From: Paracoccus liaowanqingii
GTDB taxonomy: Bacteria; Pseudomonadota; Alphaproteobacteria; Rhodobacterales; Rhodobacteraceae
Direction: 5' to 3'
Length of the DNA stretch: 64,000 nt
Assembly: GCF_004683865.2 (NCBI RefSeq)
Contig: NZ_CP038439.1
Span: 231,501 to 295,500 of the forward strand
The position numbers and the translations under genes are program-made. The notes beneath the pieces were generated by a model. That model saw nothing but the letters and a program-made list of their open reading frames with translations, did no database searches and was not told where the DNA came from. Positions within the stretch are counted from its first letter, which is position 1; each line of letters begins with the position of its first letter. Shown one piece after another: positions 36,952 to 48,600 of the stretch.

Positions 36952-37008
36952 GGGGGGCGCTGCCCCCGTCCTGTCGGACTCCCCCGGGATATTTTCGCCA
37001 AGATGAAA
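36952..37008 (+). repeat. Dispersed GGGATATTT element, copy E
   Basis: Hairpin GGGGGGC-GCT-GCCCCC, then GTCCTGTCGGACTCCCCCGG (with a small GTCC/GGAC stem), core GGGATATTTT (36986-36995) and tail CGCCAAGATGAAA. It lies just after rppH, in the same direction, and its tail ends against the stop codon of the opposite gene bluB. Confidence 0.82.
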
Positions 37009-38960
<1,952 letters not shown>

Positions 38961-39088
38961 GGGGAAATGCCTGTTCGTGACTGCCGTGGTTTCTTGATGC
39001 CGGGTCGCAAGCGCCCGGACTGGTTGATTGACACAACCCTAGCCGAACGGATCGGACTTGGATAGGCCGCGACAGGCGCGGCCGTCGC

Positions 39089-39151
39089 GTTTCATCTTGG
39101 CACAAATATCCCGGGGGGAGTCCCGGAACGGGACGGGGGGCAGCGCCCCCC
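39089..39151 (-). repeat. Dispersed GGGATATTT element, copy F
   Basis: On the minus strand: GGGGGGC-GCT-GCCCCCC hairpin, the perfect small hairpin GTCCCG-TT-CGGGAC, TCCCCCCGGGATATTT (core 39112-39104), GTGCCAAGATGAAA. It lies downstream of the 39187-39519 gene in the same direction and upstream of mltB. Confidence 0.82.
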
Positions 39152-39186
39152 TGCGCGTCCGACCACGCGCGCGCCATGCTCGCCGG

Positions 39187-39519
39187 TCAGTTCATCAGCG
39201 AATCCGGATCGGCCTCGCCGCCGAACCACGGCACCATCTGCGCGATGATGACCGAGTTCTCGGCCAGCGCGCGGTCCATCAGGGCGCGTTCGGTCTCGTC
39301 GATCTCGTGGCCCTCGGCCAGCCGCTCGTCCAGCGTGCCGTAGCCCGAGACGTCCAGGGGCGCCATGTCGGCCTGCTTGAGGATGGCCACCGTCTCGCGC
39401 ACGGCCTCGCCCTCGTCATGGCCGGCGGCATAGCAGACGAGGCCCGCCCCGGTGGCGCCCTTGGGCAGGCCGTCGCCCGTGCGACGGCCCAGTTCGACGA
39501 CCAGCGTGTAGACCTTCAT
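39187..39519 (-). CDS. Conserved hypothetical protein, 110 residues
   Basis: A small soluble acidic protein (MKVYTLVVELGRRTGDGLPK; later MVPWFGGEADPDSLMN) with no signal or membrane helix and no family I recognise. Its start lies 3 bp after the stop of the DUF421 gene, so they share a transcript. Regular alpha/beta composition (VYTLVVELG, AVRETVAILKQADM) suggests a compact domain. Confidence 0.75.
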   Translation of the reverse strand: MKVYTLVVELGRRTGDGLPKGATGAGLVCYAAGHDEGEAVRETVAILKQADMAPLDVSGYGTLDERLAEGHEIDETERALMDRALAENSVIIAQMVPWFGGEADPDSLMN

Positions 39520-39522
39520 GCG

Positions 39523-40263
39523 TCACTCCATCGGCTTTGCACTGCCTTCGGTGCGCGGCGCGCCCTCGGGCCATTCGGGGGCCTGCCAGTCGCGGCTTCC
39601 GCAGCGGGGGCAGGGGGCCGGATCGGCCCGGGTCGGGGCCTCGGCGCCGCATTGGGAACAGCATGTCCGGCCGTCCATCGCAAGCGCCTTGTCGGGTTCG
39701 GGGCCGCCATTGATCAGATGGGCGGGGGGCAGGAGCGACAGGCCGGGGGCGGCCTCGCTGCGGCGGAAGACCGAGAGCCCGCCGCCGGCCTCGAGATAGG
39801 CGGCGCGCACCTCGCCCAGATTGGCAATGCCGGCCAGGCGCAGCATCGCCTTGATCTCGGCCAGGCCCAGGTCGCGCTGCGTGGCGCCGTCGTGCAGGAT
39901 GGTGCCGTCGCGGACCAGCATGATCGGGCGCCCGTCGATCAGGTCCTTGGCGCGGTCGAAGCGCACGATCAGCCGGTCGAGGATCTTGTTGACCAGCACC
40001 ACGATGGTGATGACCGCCATCGCCGCCAGGATCGGCACGTCGGGATAGAACATCGCGTCGCCCACCGCCGAGCCGAGCGCGATGACCAGCAGGAACTCGA
40101 CCATGGACAGCTGCGCCACGCCGCGCCCGCCGATCCAGCGGATCATCAGGAGCGCGTAGACGTAGATCAGGAGCGTGCGGACCAGGATCTCGGCATAGAA
40201 GAGGGGCGGGTGGTCGCCGATGAACATGCGGGCGAGATCGAAGGGGATGACCGGCTGGTCCAT
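39523..40263 (-). CDS. DUF421 (YetF/YcaP-like) membrane protein with C-terminal zinc ribbon
   Basis: A 246-residue protein. N-terminal membrane helices (about 22-45, 50-70 and 75-95) are followed by the DUF421 soluble domain (about 105-185), with DLIDGRPIMLVRDGTILHDG and a REL-like LRLAGIANLGEVRAAYLEAGGGLSVFR. The last ~60 residues add CSQC and CPRC pairs (about 211-229), a treble-clef or zinc-ribbon pattern not part of the usual domain. Start MDQPVIPFD at 40263. Function of the family is unknown. Confidence 0.82.
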   Translation of the reverse strand: MDQPVIPFDLARMFIGDHPPLFYAEILVRTLLIYVYALLMIRWIGGRGVAQLSMVEFLLVIALGSAVGDAMFYPDVPILAAMAVITIVVLVNKILDRLIVRFDRAKDLIDGRPIMLVRDGTILHDGATQRDLGLAEIKAMLRLAGIANLGEVRAAYLEAGGGLSVFRRSEAAPGLSLLPPAHLINGGPEPDKALAMDGRTCCSQCGAEAPTRADPAPCPRCGSRDWQAPEWPEGAPRTEGSAKPME

Positions 40264-40352
40264 GGGCGCCTCGGGCTGGGGAATGCGCCGCTCAACGGCA
40301 GGGCGGGGGCGGGGTTCCGCCGGGGGGCGGTCGTGGGTCAGGGGGGGCGAGG

Positions 40353-40411
40353 AGGGGGGCGCTGCCCCCCGTCCTGCGGACTCCCCCCGGGATATTTGGG
40401 CCAAGATGAAA
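40353..40411 (+). repeat. Dispersed GGGATATTT element, copy G
   Basis: GGGGGGC-GCT-GCCCCCC hairpin, GTCCTGCGGACTCCCCCC (internal GTCC/GGAC pairing), core GGGATATTT (40389-40397), GGGCCAAGATGAAA. This copy lies between divergent genes (DUF421 leftward, aldo/keto reductase rightward), where no terminator is needed. The surrounding DNA (40304-40450) is very G-rich on the plus strand. Confidence 0.8.
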
Positions 40412-40496
40412 GGGCGGGGGCGGGAGGGGGGTCGGGGGCGGGGTGAACCGGGGGGCCCGTGGGGCGTTGGGGGCGGGCAGGAACAGGGAGGTCGTG

Positions 40497-41348
40497 ATGA
40501 CCCAACCGATGATGACCCAACCGATGATGACATTGAACGATGGTCGCCGGATGCCGCAGATGGGCACCGGGATCTGGCAGATTTCCGACGAGGCGACGCC
40601 AGGGGTGGTCGCGCGGGCGCTGGAGCTGGGCTATCGGCTGATCGACGGCGCGGCGGCCTATGGCAACGAGCGCGGGCTGGGGCAGGGGATCCGCGACAGC
40701 GACGTGGCACGGGACGAGGTCTTCGTCACCTCGAAGCTGTGGAACGACGCGCAGGGCCATGACGCGGCGCTGCGGGCCTTCGACGCGACGATGGCGCGGG
40801 TCGGGCTGGACCATCTGGACCTGTACCTGATCCACTGGCCGCTGCCCCTGATGGACGCCTATGTCGACACCTGGCGGGCGCTGATCCGGCTGCGCGACGA
40901 GGGGCGCGTGCGCTCGATCGGGGTGGCGAACTTCCACGAGGCGCATCTGGCGCGGCTGATCGACGAGACCGGGGTCGTGCCGGCGCTGAACCAGATCGAG
41001 CTGCATCCCTCGCTGACGCAGGCGCCGCTGCGGGCGGTGAATGCGAAATTGGGCGTGGTCACGCAGAGCTGGACGCCCCTGGGGCGGGGCGACAGCTTCG
41101 CGGCGCCTGCGGTGACCGGGGCGGCAGCGCGGATCGGCTGCAGCCCGGCGCAGGTGATCCTGCGCTGGCATATTCAGCACGGGCTGTCGGTCATTCCGAA
41201 ATCCGAGAACCCCGAGCGGCTGGCCGAGAACCTCGCCGCGCTGGACATCCGGCTGACCGAGGACGAGATGGCGGCCATCGACGCGCTGGACCGGGGCCAT
41301 CGCACCGGGCCCGATCCCGACACCTTCGATTACCGTCAGTCCTTGTGA
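40497..41348 (+). CDS. Aldo/keto reductase
   Basis: NADPH-dependent cytoplasmic oxidoreductase of 283 residues, (beta/alpha)8 barrel. The catalytic tetrad is visible: Asp in LIDGAAAYGNE with its Tyr, Lys in TSKLWN, His in LIHWP. The cofactor part has IPKSENPERLAENLAAL near 235-251. It resembles the 2,5-diketo-D-gluconate reductase group. The start follows GGGAGG. The first codons contain a 15-bp tandem duplication (MTQPMMTQPMM). Natural substrate unknown. Confidence 0.88.
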   Translation: MTQPMMTQPMMTLNDGRRMPQMGTGIWQISDEATPGVVARALELGYRLIDGAAAYGNERGLGQGIRDSDVARDEVFVTSKLWNDAQGHDAALRAFDATMARVGLDHLDLYLIHWPLPLMDAYVDTWRALIRLRDEGRVRSIGVANFHEAHLARLIDETGVVPALNQIELHPSLTQAPLRAVNAKLGVVTQSWTPLGRGDSFAAPAVTGAAARIGCSPAQVILRWHIQHGLSVIPKSENPERLAENLAALDIRLTEDEMAAIDALDRGHRTGPDPDTFDYRQSL

Positions 41349-42130
41349 TCCAGCAGGCGGCGCATCAGCGGGCTGGCCGGGTCGGTCAGCCCGTCGATCA
41401 CGTCGAAATGGTGGCGGCCCGGGGCGATGACGCATTCGGTGGCCACCCCCAGCCCCGCCCAGGCATCGGCCAGAAGCCGGGCTTGGCGGATGAATTCAGG
41501 CCGTTCGGCCGCGCCGACCCAGGTGGTGACGGGGATGCCCATGCGCGGCGTCAGCAGCGCCGGGCTTTCGGAAAGCGCCTCCTCGGGATCCAGGCGCAGC
41601 TTCTGGTTCATCGCGGTGCGCAGCAGCGGGCGCAGGTCGCTCAGCGGCGAGATGGGCACGCAGGCCGTGATCCGTGCCGCCAGGCGGTCGGGCAGCACCC
41701 CCTCGCAGACCATGCGGGCGGCGAGGTGGCCGCCGGCGGAATGGCCGGTCAGCACCACCGGGCCCGCGACGTTGAAGGCGGCCTTGGCCACGGCGCGCGC
41801 GATGTCCGAGGTCATCTGCGCGATCCGGACGCGGGGCGCCAGGCGATAGGCGGGGATCGCGCAGGCCCAGCCCAGGGCGATCGCGCCCGCCGCCAGATGC
41901 GACCAGGTGCTGGGATCGAAGCGCATCCAGTAGCCGCCATGGACGAAGACCAGCAGCCCCTTGGGCGTGCTGGCCGGCAGGAACAGGTGGCCGCGCCCCA
42001 GGGGCAGCGGGCGGTGGGCGGCGCGGAAGGCCGCCGCCGCCGCGGTCCAGCGCGGCAGGAAGGCCTCGGCCTCGGGGATATGGGCGCCATTGGCGTAGGC
42101 GTCGTCCCAATCGGTGATCTGGTACAGCAT
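41336..42130 (-). CDS. kynB: Kynurenine formamidase-like alpha/beta hydrolase
   Basis: A 264-residue alpha/beta hydrolase. FVHGGYWMRFDPSTW gives the oxyanion-hole HGG(Y)W motif, GHSAGGHLA the nucleophile Ser (near 131), and HHFDVIDGL the catalytic His, as in esterase-type arylformamidases. The neighbour kynU, divergent by 61 bp, encodes the next step of tryptophan breakdown, which makes N-formylkynurenine the likely substrate. The symbol is by role; the classical KynB is a different metal-dependent fold. Its 3' end overlaps the aldo/keto reductase by 13 bp. Confidence 0.75.
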   Translation of the reverse strand: MLYQITDWDDAYANGAHIPEAEAFLPRWTAAAAAFRAAHRPLPLGRGHLFLPASTPKGLLVFVHGGYWMRFDPSTWSHLAAGAIALGWACAIPAYRLAPRVRIAQMTSDIARAVAKAAFNVAGPVVLTGHSAGGHLAARMVCEGVLPDRLAARITACVPISPLSDLRPLLRTAMNQKLRLDPEEALSESPALLTPRMGIPVTTWVGAAERPEFIRQARLLADAWAGLGVATECVIAPGRHHFDVIDGLTDPASPLMRRLLDHKD

Positions 42131-42191
42131 GGCGGCCCCTCTTTCCGGCAGCCAAGCGCGCTGCTAGCGTCAGGTCAAGAGGGAGCCTAAA

Positions 42192-43379
42192 ATGTCCGAT
42201 TTTATCAAGACCCGCGCCGCCTTTCACCTGCCCCGGGGCGTCACCTATCTGGACGGCAATTCCCTGGGTCCCATGCCGGTCGCGGCCCAGGGCCGGGTGG
42301 CCGGGATGATGGCCGCGGAATGGTCCGAGATGCTGATCGGCGGCTGGAACAAGGCCGGCTGGTATGCCCAGCCCCGGCATGTGGGCGACCGCGTGGCGCG
42401 GCTGATCGGGGCGGGCCCGGGCGAGGTGGTGATGGGCGACACGCTGTCCATCAAGGTCTTCCAGGCGCTGAGCGCGGCGCTGGCGCTGCGGCCCGACCGG
42501 CGGGTGATCCTGTCGGACAGCGGCAACTTCCCTTCGGACCTGTACGTGGCGCAGGGGCTGGCGCGGGCGATGGGCGCGACCCTGCGCGTCGTGGCCCCCG
42601 AGGAGGTCGAGGCCGCGCTGGACGACAGCGTGGCCGTGATGATGCTGACCGAGGTGGATTACCGCACCGGGCGGCTGCACGACATGGCGGCGCTGACCGC
42701 GCGGGCGCATGCGGCCGGGGCGCTGGCCATCTGGGATCTGGCGCATTCGGCGGGGGCGGTGGACGTGGACCTGACCGGGGCGGATGCGGATTTCGCGGTG
42801 GGCTGCACCTACAAGTATCTCAATGGCGGGCCCGGCGCGCCGGCCTTCATCTGGACCCATCCGCGCCATGCGGACGATGCGCAGCCGATCCTGCAGGGCT
42901 GGATGGGCCATGCCGCCCCCTTCGCCTTCGACCCCGAGTACCGCCCCGCCCCGGGGATCGAGCGGATGCGGGTGGGCACGCCCCCGGTCATCGCCATGAC
43001 CGCGCTGGAGGCCGCGCTGGATGTCTGGGAGGGGGTGTCGCTGAGCGACCTGCGCGCGCGCTCGATCGAACTGACGCAGGCCTTCATCGCGGGCGTCGAG
43101 GCCGAATGCCAAGGACTGGTCCTGAACAGCCCGCGCGATCCCGCGCGGCGCGGATCACAGGTGGGGTTTTGCCACCCGCAGGGCTTTGCGGTGATGCAGG
43201 CGCTGATCGCCGCCGGGGTCGTGGGCGACTTTCGCGCGCCCGACGTGCTGCGCTTCGGCTTCGCGCCGCTCTACAACGATCTGGAAGATGTGAACCGAGC
43301 GGTTTCGATTCTTGCCCGAATCTTGCGCGATGGCAGCTGGGATCATGACGATTATCACCGCAAGGCAGCGGTGACCTGA
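42192..43379 (+). CDS. kynU: Kynureninase
   Basis: PLP enzyme that cleaves kynurenine to anthranilate and alanine. It has 395 residues. The N-terminal FHLPRGVTYLDGNSLGPMP is typical. The aspartate of WDLAHSAGAVDVDL and the PLP lysine in VGCTYKYLNGGPGAP (near 214) are present, as is the FDPEYRPAPGIERMRVGTP substrate segment. It is divergent from the formamidase gene and shares its upstream CTAGCGTC motif with the gene at 8910. Confidence 0.93.
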   Translation: MSDFIKTRAAFHLPRGVTYLDGNSLGPMPVAAQGRVAGMMAAEWSEMLIGGWNKAGWYAQPRHVGDRVARLIGAGPGEVVMGDTLSIKVFQALSAALALRPDRRVILSDSGNFPSDLYVAQGLARAMGATLRVVAPEEVEAALDDSVAVMMLTEVDYRTGRLHDMAALTARAHAAGALAIWDLAHSAGAVDVDLTGADADFAVGCTYKYLNGGPGAPAFIWTHPRHADDAQPILQGWMGHAAPFAFDPEYRPAPGIERMRVGTPPVIAMTALEAALDVWEGVSLSDLRARSIELTQAFIAGVEAECQGLVLNSPRDPARRGSQVGFCHPQGFAVMQALIAAGVVGDFRAPDVLRFGFAPLYNDLEDVNRAVSILARILRDGSWDHDDYHRKAAVT

Positions 43380-43383
43380 AGTC

Positions 43384-43402
43384 AGGGGGCTTTTCAACCC
43401 CC
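43384..43402. terminator. Hairpin after kynU
   Basis: GGGGG-CTTTTCAA-CCCCC immediately after the kynU stop. The stem is short and lacks a T run, so it is a possible weak terminator before the efflux operon. Confidence 0.35.
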
Positions 43403-43449
43403 GCGAAAGGGATGACATATCGGGGGTACCGAGTCGGAGGGTCCCCGGG

Positions 43450-44520
43450 ATGTTCAAGCTGTCTTCCGCGGGCCTGTGCCTGGCGGTCCTGTCGGCGTTG
43501 GCGCCCGGGGCCCGGGCCCAGGACATCCCCGACCTGCGCGTGCAGATCGTGATCGCCCGGACCGAACCCCTTGCCCTCGACGTGCAGCTGTCCGGCCAGA
43601 TCGAGGCCGTGGACACGCTGGATCTGGGCTTTCGCCAGGGCGGGCGCGTGACCGAGGTGCTGGTGGCCGAGGGCGACCGGGTGGCGGCGGGGCAGGCGCT
43701 GGCCCGGCTGAACGCGGTGCAGCAGGATCAGGCGCTGAACGTGGCCGAGGCCGGGCTGGCCGCCGCGCGCGCCGGGGCCGAGCAGGCGCGCCAGGCGCGC
43801 GACCGCGCCGATGCGCTGCTGACGCGCGGCGTGGGCACGCGGGCGGCGGCGGATCAGGCCGAACAGGCGCTGTCCCAGGCCGTGGGCGCGCAGGAGCGCG
43901 CCGAGACCGCCGTCGAGCAGGCCCGCCGCGCACTGGACGACGCGGTGCTGCGCGCGCCTGCCGAGGCGGTGGTGACCGCGAAATCCGTGACGCCGGGGCA
44001 GGTCGTGGCCGCCGCCCAGCCCGTGATCGAGCTGGCGGCGCTGTCGGGGCTGGAGGCGGTGTTCCAGGCGGCCGACGATCCCGCCCTGCGCGAGATCCCG
44101 GGCCGCCGGATCCGGCTGGAGACGCTGGACATCGACCGCCCCGACATGACCGGGACGGTGACCGAGGTCTCTCCTCTGGTCGATCCCGAGACGGGGACCG
44201 TCACGGTGCGCGCGCGCATCGAGACGCAGGCGCAGGCGACGGGGCTGCTGGGCGCCTCGGTGCGCGGGCATCTGCAGGTGGCGCGCGATGACGGGGTGGT
44301 CGTGCCTTGGACCGCGCTGATGCGGCAGGGCCACGGATCGGCGGTCTGGACGGTGGACGCGGAGGACCGCGTGGCGCTGACCCCGGTGCGGATCGCGCAT
44401 TTCGGGGATGGCACGATCTATGTGGCCGAGGGGCTGGCCGAGGGGCAGCGCGTGGTGGGGGACGGCTCGCAGCTGCTTTACCCGGGGCGCCGCGTGCAGG
44501 CGGCCGGGGTGGCGCCGTGA
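43450..44520 (+). CDS. RND efflux periplasmic adaptor subunit (first of two)
   Basis: Membrane-fusion protein of 356 residues linking an RND pump to an outer-membrane channel. A signal peptide ends near AQD (residue ~24). The lipoyl/barrel-sandwich halves are GGRVTEVLVAEGDRVAAGQALARL and a later APAEAVVTAKSVTPGQVV. A helical hairpin lies between (about 90-165), then the beta-barrel. The stop overlaps the second adaptor start as GTGA. Confidence 0.88.
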   Translation: MFKLSSAGLCLAVLSALAPGARAQDIPDLRVQIVIARTEPLALDVQLSGQIEAVDTLDLGFRQGGRVTEVLVAEGDRVAAGQALARLNAVQQDQALNVAEAGLAAARAGAEQARQARDRADALLTRGVGTRAAADQAEQALSQAVGAQERAETAVEQARRALDDAVLRAPAEAVVTAKSVTPGQVVAAAQPVIELAALSGLEAVFQAADDPALREIPGRRIRLETLDIDRPDMTGTVTEVSPLVDPETGTVTVRARIETQAQATGLLGASVRGHLQVARDDGVVVPWTALMRQGHGSAVWTVDAEDRVALTPVRIAHFGDGTIYVAEGLAEGQRVVGDGSQLLYPGRRVQAAGVAP

Positions 44521-45617
44521 GGGTGCTGGTCCTGGCGGCGCTGCTGTCGGTGGCCTCGGGCCCGGGGGCGGCGCTTGGCCTGCCCGACTGGCTGGATTTC
44601 GGCCTGCATGCCGAAGAAACTCCCGGGCCGCCGCGCCCGGTGGTCAGCGTGATCCTGGCCGACCGCGACACCGAGGCGCGGGGCATCCCGGGCATCGTCG
44701 AGGCGCGCAGCCAGGTGCAGCTGGGCTTCCAGGCGTTGGGGCGGATGATCGCCCGCCCCGCCGATCTGGGCGACAAGGTCGCGCAGGGCCAGCTGCTGGC
44801 GCAGCTGTCGACCGACGATCTGGTGGCCAGCACCCGCGCCGCCCGCGCGGCCTTGGACACCGCCGAGGTGGCCGACCGCACCGCCCGCGCCACGCTGGAG
44901 CGCACGCAGGCGCTGGCCGAGCGCAACGTCGCCTCGAATGCGCAGCTGGAACAGGCGCAGCAGGCCGCCAGCGCGGCGCAAGCGGCGGTGGAACAGGCGC
45001 GGTCGGAACTGGCGCAGGCCGAGGATGCCGAGGGCTTCGCCCGGATGACCGCCCCCTTCGACGGGGTGATCAGCGCCATCTATGAGGCGCCGGGCGCGGT
45101 GGTGGGGGCCGGGGCGCCGGTCCTGCAGCTGTCGGCCGAGGATACGCCCGAGGTGGTCATCGACCTGCCCGAGCCGGCGCTTCTGGGGCTGGAGACCGGG
45201 GCGGGCTTCACCGTCTGGCACCGCAACGATCCCGACACGCAGATCCCGGCCACGCTGGACCGCATCGATCCCATCGCCGACAGCGCCACGCGTACCCGGC
45301 GGCTGTACCTGACCCTGCCGCCCGACGCGCCCTTCCGGCTGGGCGCGCTGGTGCGGGTGCGCTTTGGCACGCGCGACGCGCCCTCGCTGTCGCTGCCCGC
45401 CGAGGCGCTGGTCACGACCGACGATGGCAGCGCCGTCTGGCGCGTCACCCGAGACGGCGAGATGGCGCATGTCGAACCGGTCCCGGTCGAGGCCGCCGCG
45501 CCCTTCCGGGGCCGCGTGTCCGTCACCTCGGGCTTGCGGACCGGCGACGAGATCGTCATTCGCGGCGTCTCATCCCTGGCCCCCGGCCAGCAAGTCGGCC
45601 GGAGGCTGGAGCCGTGA
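44517..45617 (+). CDS. RND efflux periplasmic adaptor subunit (second of two)
   Basis: A second adaptor of 366 residues, distinct in sequence from the first. It has a signal peptide (VRVLVLAALLSVASGPGAAL), barrel-sandwich part LGFQALGRMIARPADLGDKV, helical hairpin (about 100-165), and YEAPGAVVGAGAPVLQL. GTG start and GTGA overlaps on both sides couple the two adaptors and the pump. Adjacent adaptor pairs with one RND gene are known in proteobacteria and may form a mixed hexamer. Confidence 0.88.
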   Translation: MRVLVLAALLSVASGPGAALGLPDWLDFGLHAEETPGPPRPVVSVILADRDTEARGIPGIVEARSQVQLGFQALGRMIARPADLGDKVAQGQLLAQLSTDDLVASTRAARAALDTAEVADRTARATLERTQALAERNVASNAQLEQAQQAASAAQAAVEQARSELAQAEDAEGFARMTAPFDGVISAIYEAPGAVVGAGAPVLQLSAEDTPEVVIDLPEPALLGLETGAGFTVWHRNDPDTQIPATLDRIDPIADSATRTRRLYLTLPPDAPFRLGALVRVRFGTRDAPSLSLPAEALVTTDDGSAVWRVTRDGEMAHVEPVPVEAAAPFRGRVSVTSGLRTGDEIVIRGVSSLAPGQQVGRRLEP

Positions 45618-48600
45618 CGAAATTCAACCTGTCGGACTGGGCGCTGAAGCATCGCAGCTTTGTCTGGTTCCTGCTGATCGTGTCGATGATCGCGGGCACG
45701 ATCAGCTATCTGAACCTCGGGCGCGAGGAGGATCCCGACTTCACCATCAAGACGATGATCATCGGCGCGGCTCTGCCCGGCGCCACCATCGACGAGACGC
45801 TCAAGCAGGTCACCACCCGGATCGAGACCAAGCTGGAGGAGCTGGACGAGCTGGACTTCACCCGCTCGGTCACCATGCCGGGGCAGGCGGTGGTCTATGT
45901 GGAGCTGGACCCCACCATCCGCGGCCCCGCCGTCCCCGAGGTCTGGAAGCGCGTGCGCGAGATGATGGGCGACATCCGCCCGGATTTCCCGCAGGAATTC
46001 GCGGGCTTCCAGTTCAACGACAATTTCGGCGACGTGTTCGGCAACATCTATGCCTTCACCAGCGACGGCTTCACCCCGCGTGAGCTGCGCGACCGGGTCG
46101 AGGCGATCCGCCGCCAGGTCGCGGCGCTGGACGCCGCCGGCAAGACCGAGCTGCTGGGCGTGCAGGACGAGCAGATCTTCCTGGAATTCTCGGTCGCCCG
46201 GCTGGCGGCCCTGGGGCTGAACCAGGCGCAGGTGATCGCCACGCTGGCCCAGCAGAACGCCATTGCCCCCTCGGGCGTGATCGAGGCGGGGCCCGAACGC
46301 ATCCTGGTGCGGGTGGGCGGGCAGTTCGACACCGCCGACGCGATCGAGGCGGTGAACCTGCGCGTGGGCCAGCGCTTCTTCAACCTGGGCGACGTGGCGA
46401 CGGTCACGCGCGGCTATCAGGATCCGCCCTCGTCGCTGTTTCGCTACAACGGCCAGCCGGCCATCGGGCTGCAGATCGGCATGCGGCAGGGCGACAACAT
46501 CCTGGATTTCGGCGCCGAGCTGGAGGCGCTGATGGACCGCATCGCCGCCGACCTGCCCATCGGCATCGAGATGGCCAAGATCGCCGACCAGCCCCATGTG
46601 GTCGAGGAGGCGGTGGGCCATTTCGTCACCGCCCTGGCAGAGGCCGTGGCGATCGTGCTGGTCGTCAGCTTTATCAGCCTGGGCCTGCGCGCCGGGCTGG
46701 TGGTGACGCTGACCATCCCGCTGTGCCTCGCCATCACCTTCGTGATCCTGGATCTCTACGGCATCACCCTGCAGCGGATCTCGCTCGGCGCGCTGATCAT
46801 CGCCCTGGGCCTGTTGGTCGACGACGCGATGATCGCCATCGAGACGATGATCTCGCGGCTCGAGATCGGCGAAAGCCTGACCGATGCGGCCAGCTATGCC
46901 TGGACCTCGATCGCCTTCCCGATGCTGACGGGCACGCTGGTCACGGTGGCGGGCTTCATCCCGATCGGGCTGAACAGCTCGGCGGCAGGCGAGTTCACCT
47001 TCTCGCTGTTCGTGGTGATCGCGGTGTCGCTGGTCGTGTCCTGGATCGTGGCGGTGCTGTTCGCGCCGCTGCTGGGCGTGACCTTCCTGCGCGCCGACAT
47101 GGGCCATCACGCCAAGGGGCCGGGGCGGCTGCGGCGCGGGTTCCATCGGCTGCTGCGGGGCGCGATGCGCTGGAAGTGGCTGACCATCGCGGTGACGCTG
47201 GCGATCTTCGCGACCTCGGTCTGGGGGATGCGCTTCGTCGAACAGCAGTTCTTCCCGACCTCGGACCGGACCGAGGTGCTGGTCGACATCACCGGACGCC
47301 AGAACGTCTCGATCGGGCGCACCCGCGCCGACATGGACCGGCTGGAGGCCAGCCTTTCGGACAATGACGACGTGCTGTTCTGGACCTCCTATGTGGGGTC
47401 GGGGGCGCCGCGCTTCGTGCTGTCGATGGACGTGCCGACGGCGGGGCCGCATATGGGCCAGATCGTCATCCAGACCCCGGACCTGGCCGCGCGCGACCGC
47501 GTCAAGGCGCAGCTGAACCTGCTGGCCGCCGAGGAATTCGCCGGCACCGACATCTATGTCAAGAACCTCGAGATCGGACCGCCGGTGGGCAAGCCCGTGC
47601 AGTATCGCGTGACCGCGCCCGATGCCGATGCGGCCCGCGATGCGGCGCGGGGTCTGGCCAGCGTGCTGGCGACCGAGCCGCGCCTGCGCGACATCGCGCT
47701 GGACTGGAACGAGCCCGCGCGCATGGTGCGGCTGGTCGTCGACCAGGACCAGGCCCGCAGGCTGGGCGTGACCAGCGGCGACATCGCGCAGGCGCTGTCG
47801 GCGCTGTTCAGCGGGGCGGGCGTCACGCAGCTGCGCGACGACATCTTCCTGATCGACGTGGTGGCGCGGGGGGCGGCGACCGACCGGCAGTCCCTGGCCT
47901 CGATCCGCAACCTGCAGCTGAACCTGACGGAGGGGCCGAACGTGCCCCTCTCGGCGCTGGTGACGCTGGAATACGGCTCCGAGCAGCCGCTGATCCTGCA
48001 GAGGAACGGGCTGCCCACGGTGACCGTCAAGGCGGCCATCGCCACCATCGACCAGCCCGCGACGCTGGTGACGGCGCTGGCCGGGCGGGTGGCCGAGTAT
48101 CAGGCCGGCCTGCCCGCCGAGGTGCGGGTCGAGGTCGGCGGCTCGGTCGAAAGCTCGGCCGACAGCCAGGCGCCGATCGCGGCGGTGGTGCCGGTGATGC
48201 TGCTGATAATGGCGGTGCTGGTGATGGCGCAGATGCAGGGGTTCCGCGTGGCGCTGGTCGTCTTCGCCGCCGCCCCCCTGGGGCTGATCGGCGTGGTCGC
48301 GGTGCTGGTGCCCTTCGGCGTGCCTTTGGGCTTCGTGGCGATCCTGGGGATCCTGGCGCTGATCGGCATCCTGATCCGCAACTCGGTCATCCTGGTGCAC
48401 GAGATCCAGGAGCTGCTGCACAAGGGCCGGACGCAGTGGCAGGCGGTGTTCGAGGCCTCGGACAGCCGTGCCCGCCCGATCCTGCTGACGGCGGCGGCCG
48501 CCTCGCTGGCGCTGATCCCGATCTCGCGGCAGGTCTTCTGGGGCCCGATGGCCTTCGCCATGATGGGCGGCATCGTCGCCGGCACGCTGATCACGCTGGT

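Noticed and set aside
43450..45617. The two adaptor genes as a split single gene
   Set aside because: Each has its own signal peptide, both halves of the barrel-sandwich domain and a full helical hairpin.
45080..48421. A 1113-codon open frame on the minus strand
   Set aside because: It lies wholly opposite the RND pump and part of an adaptor gene, is full of Gln/His/Arg/Asp, and shows no domain. It is a by-product of GC-rich third positions.
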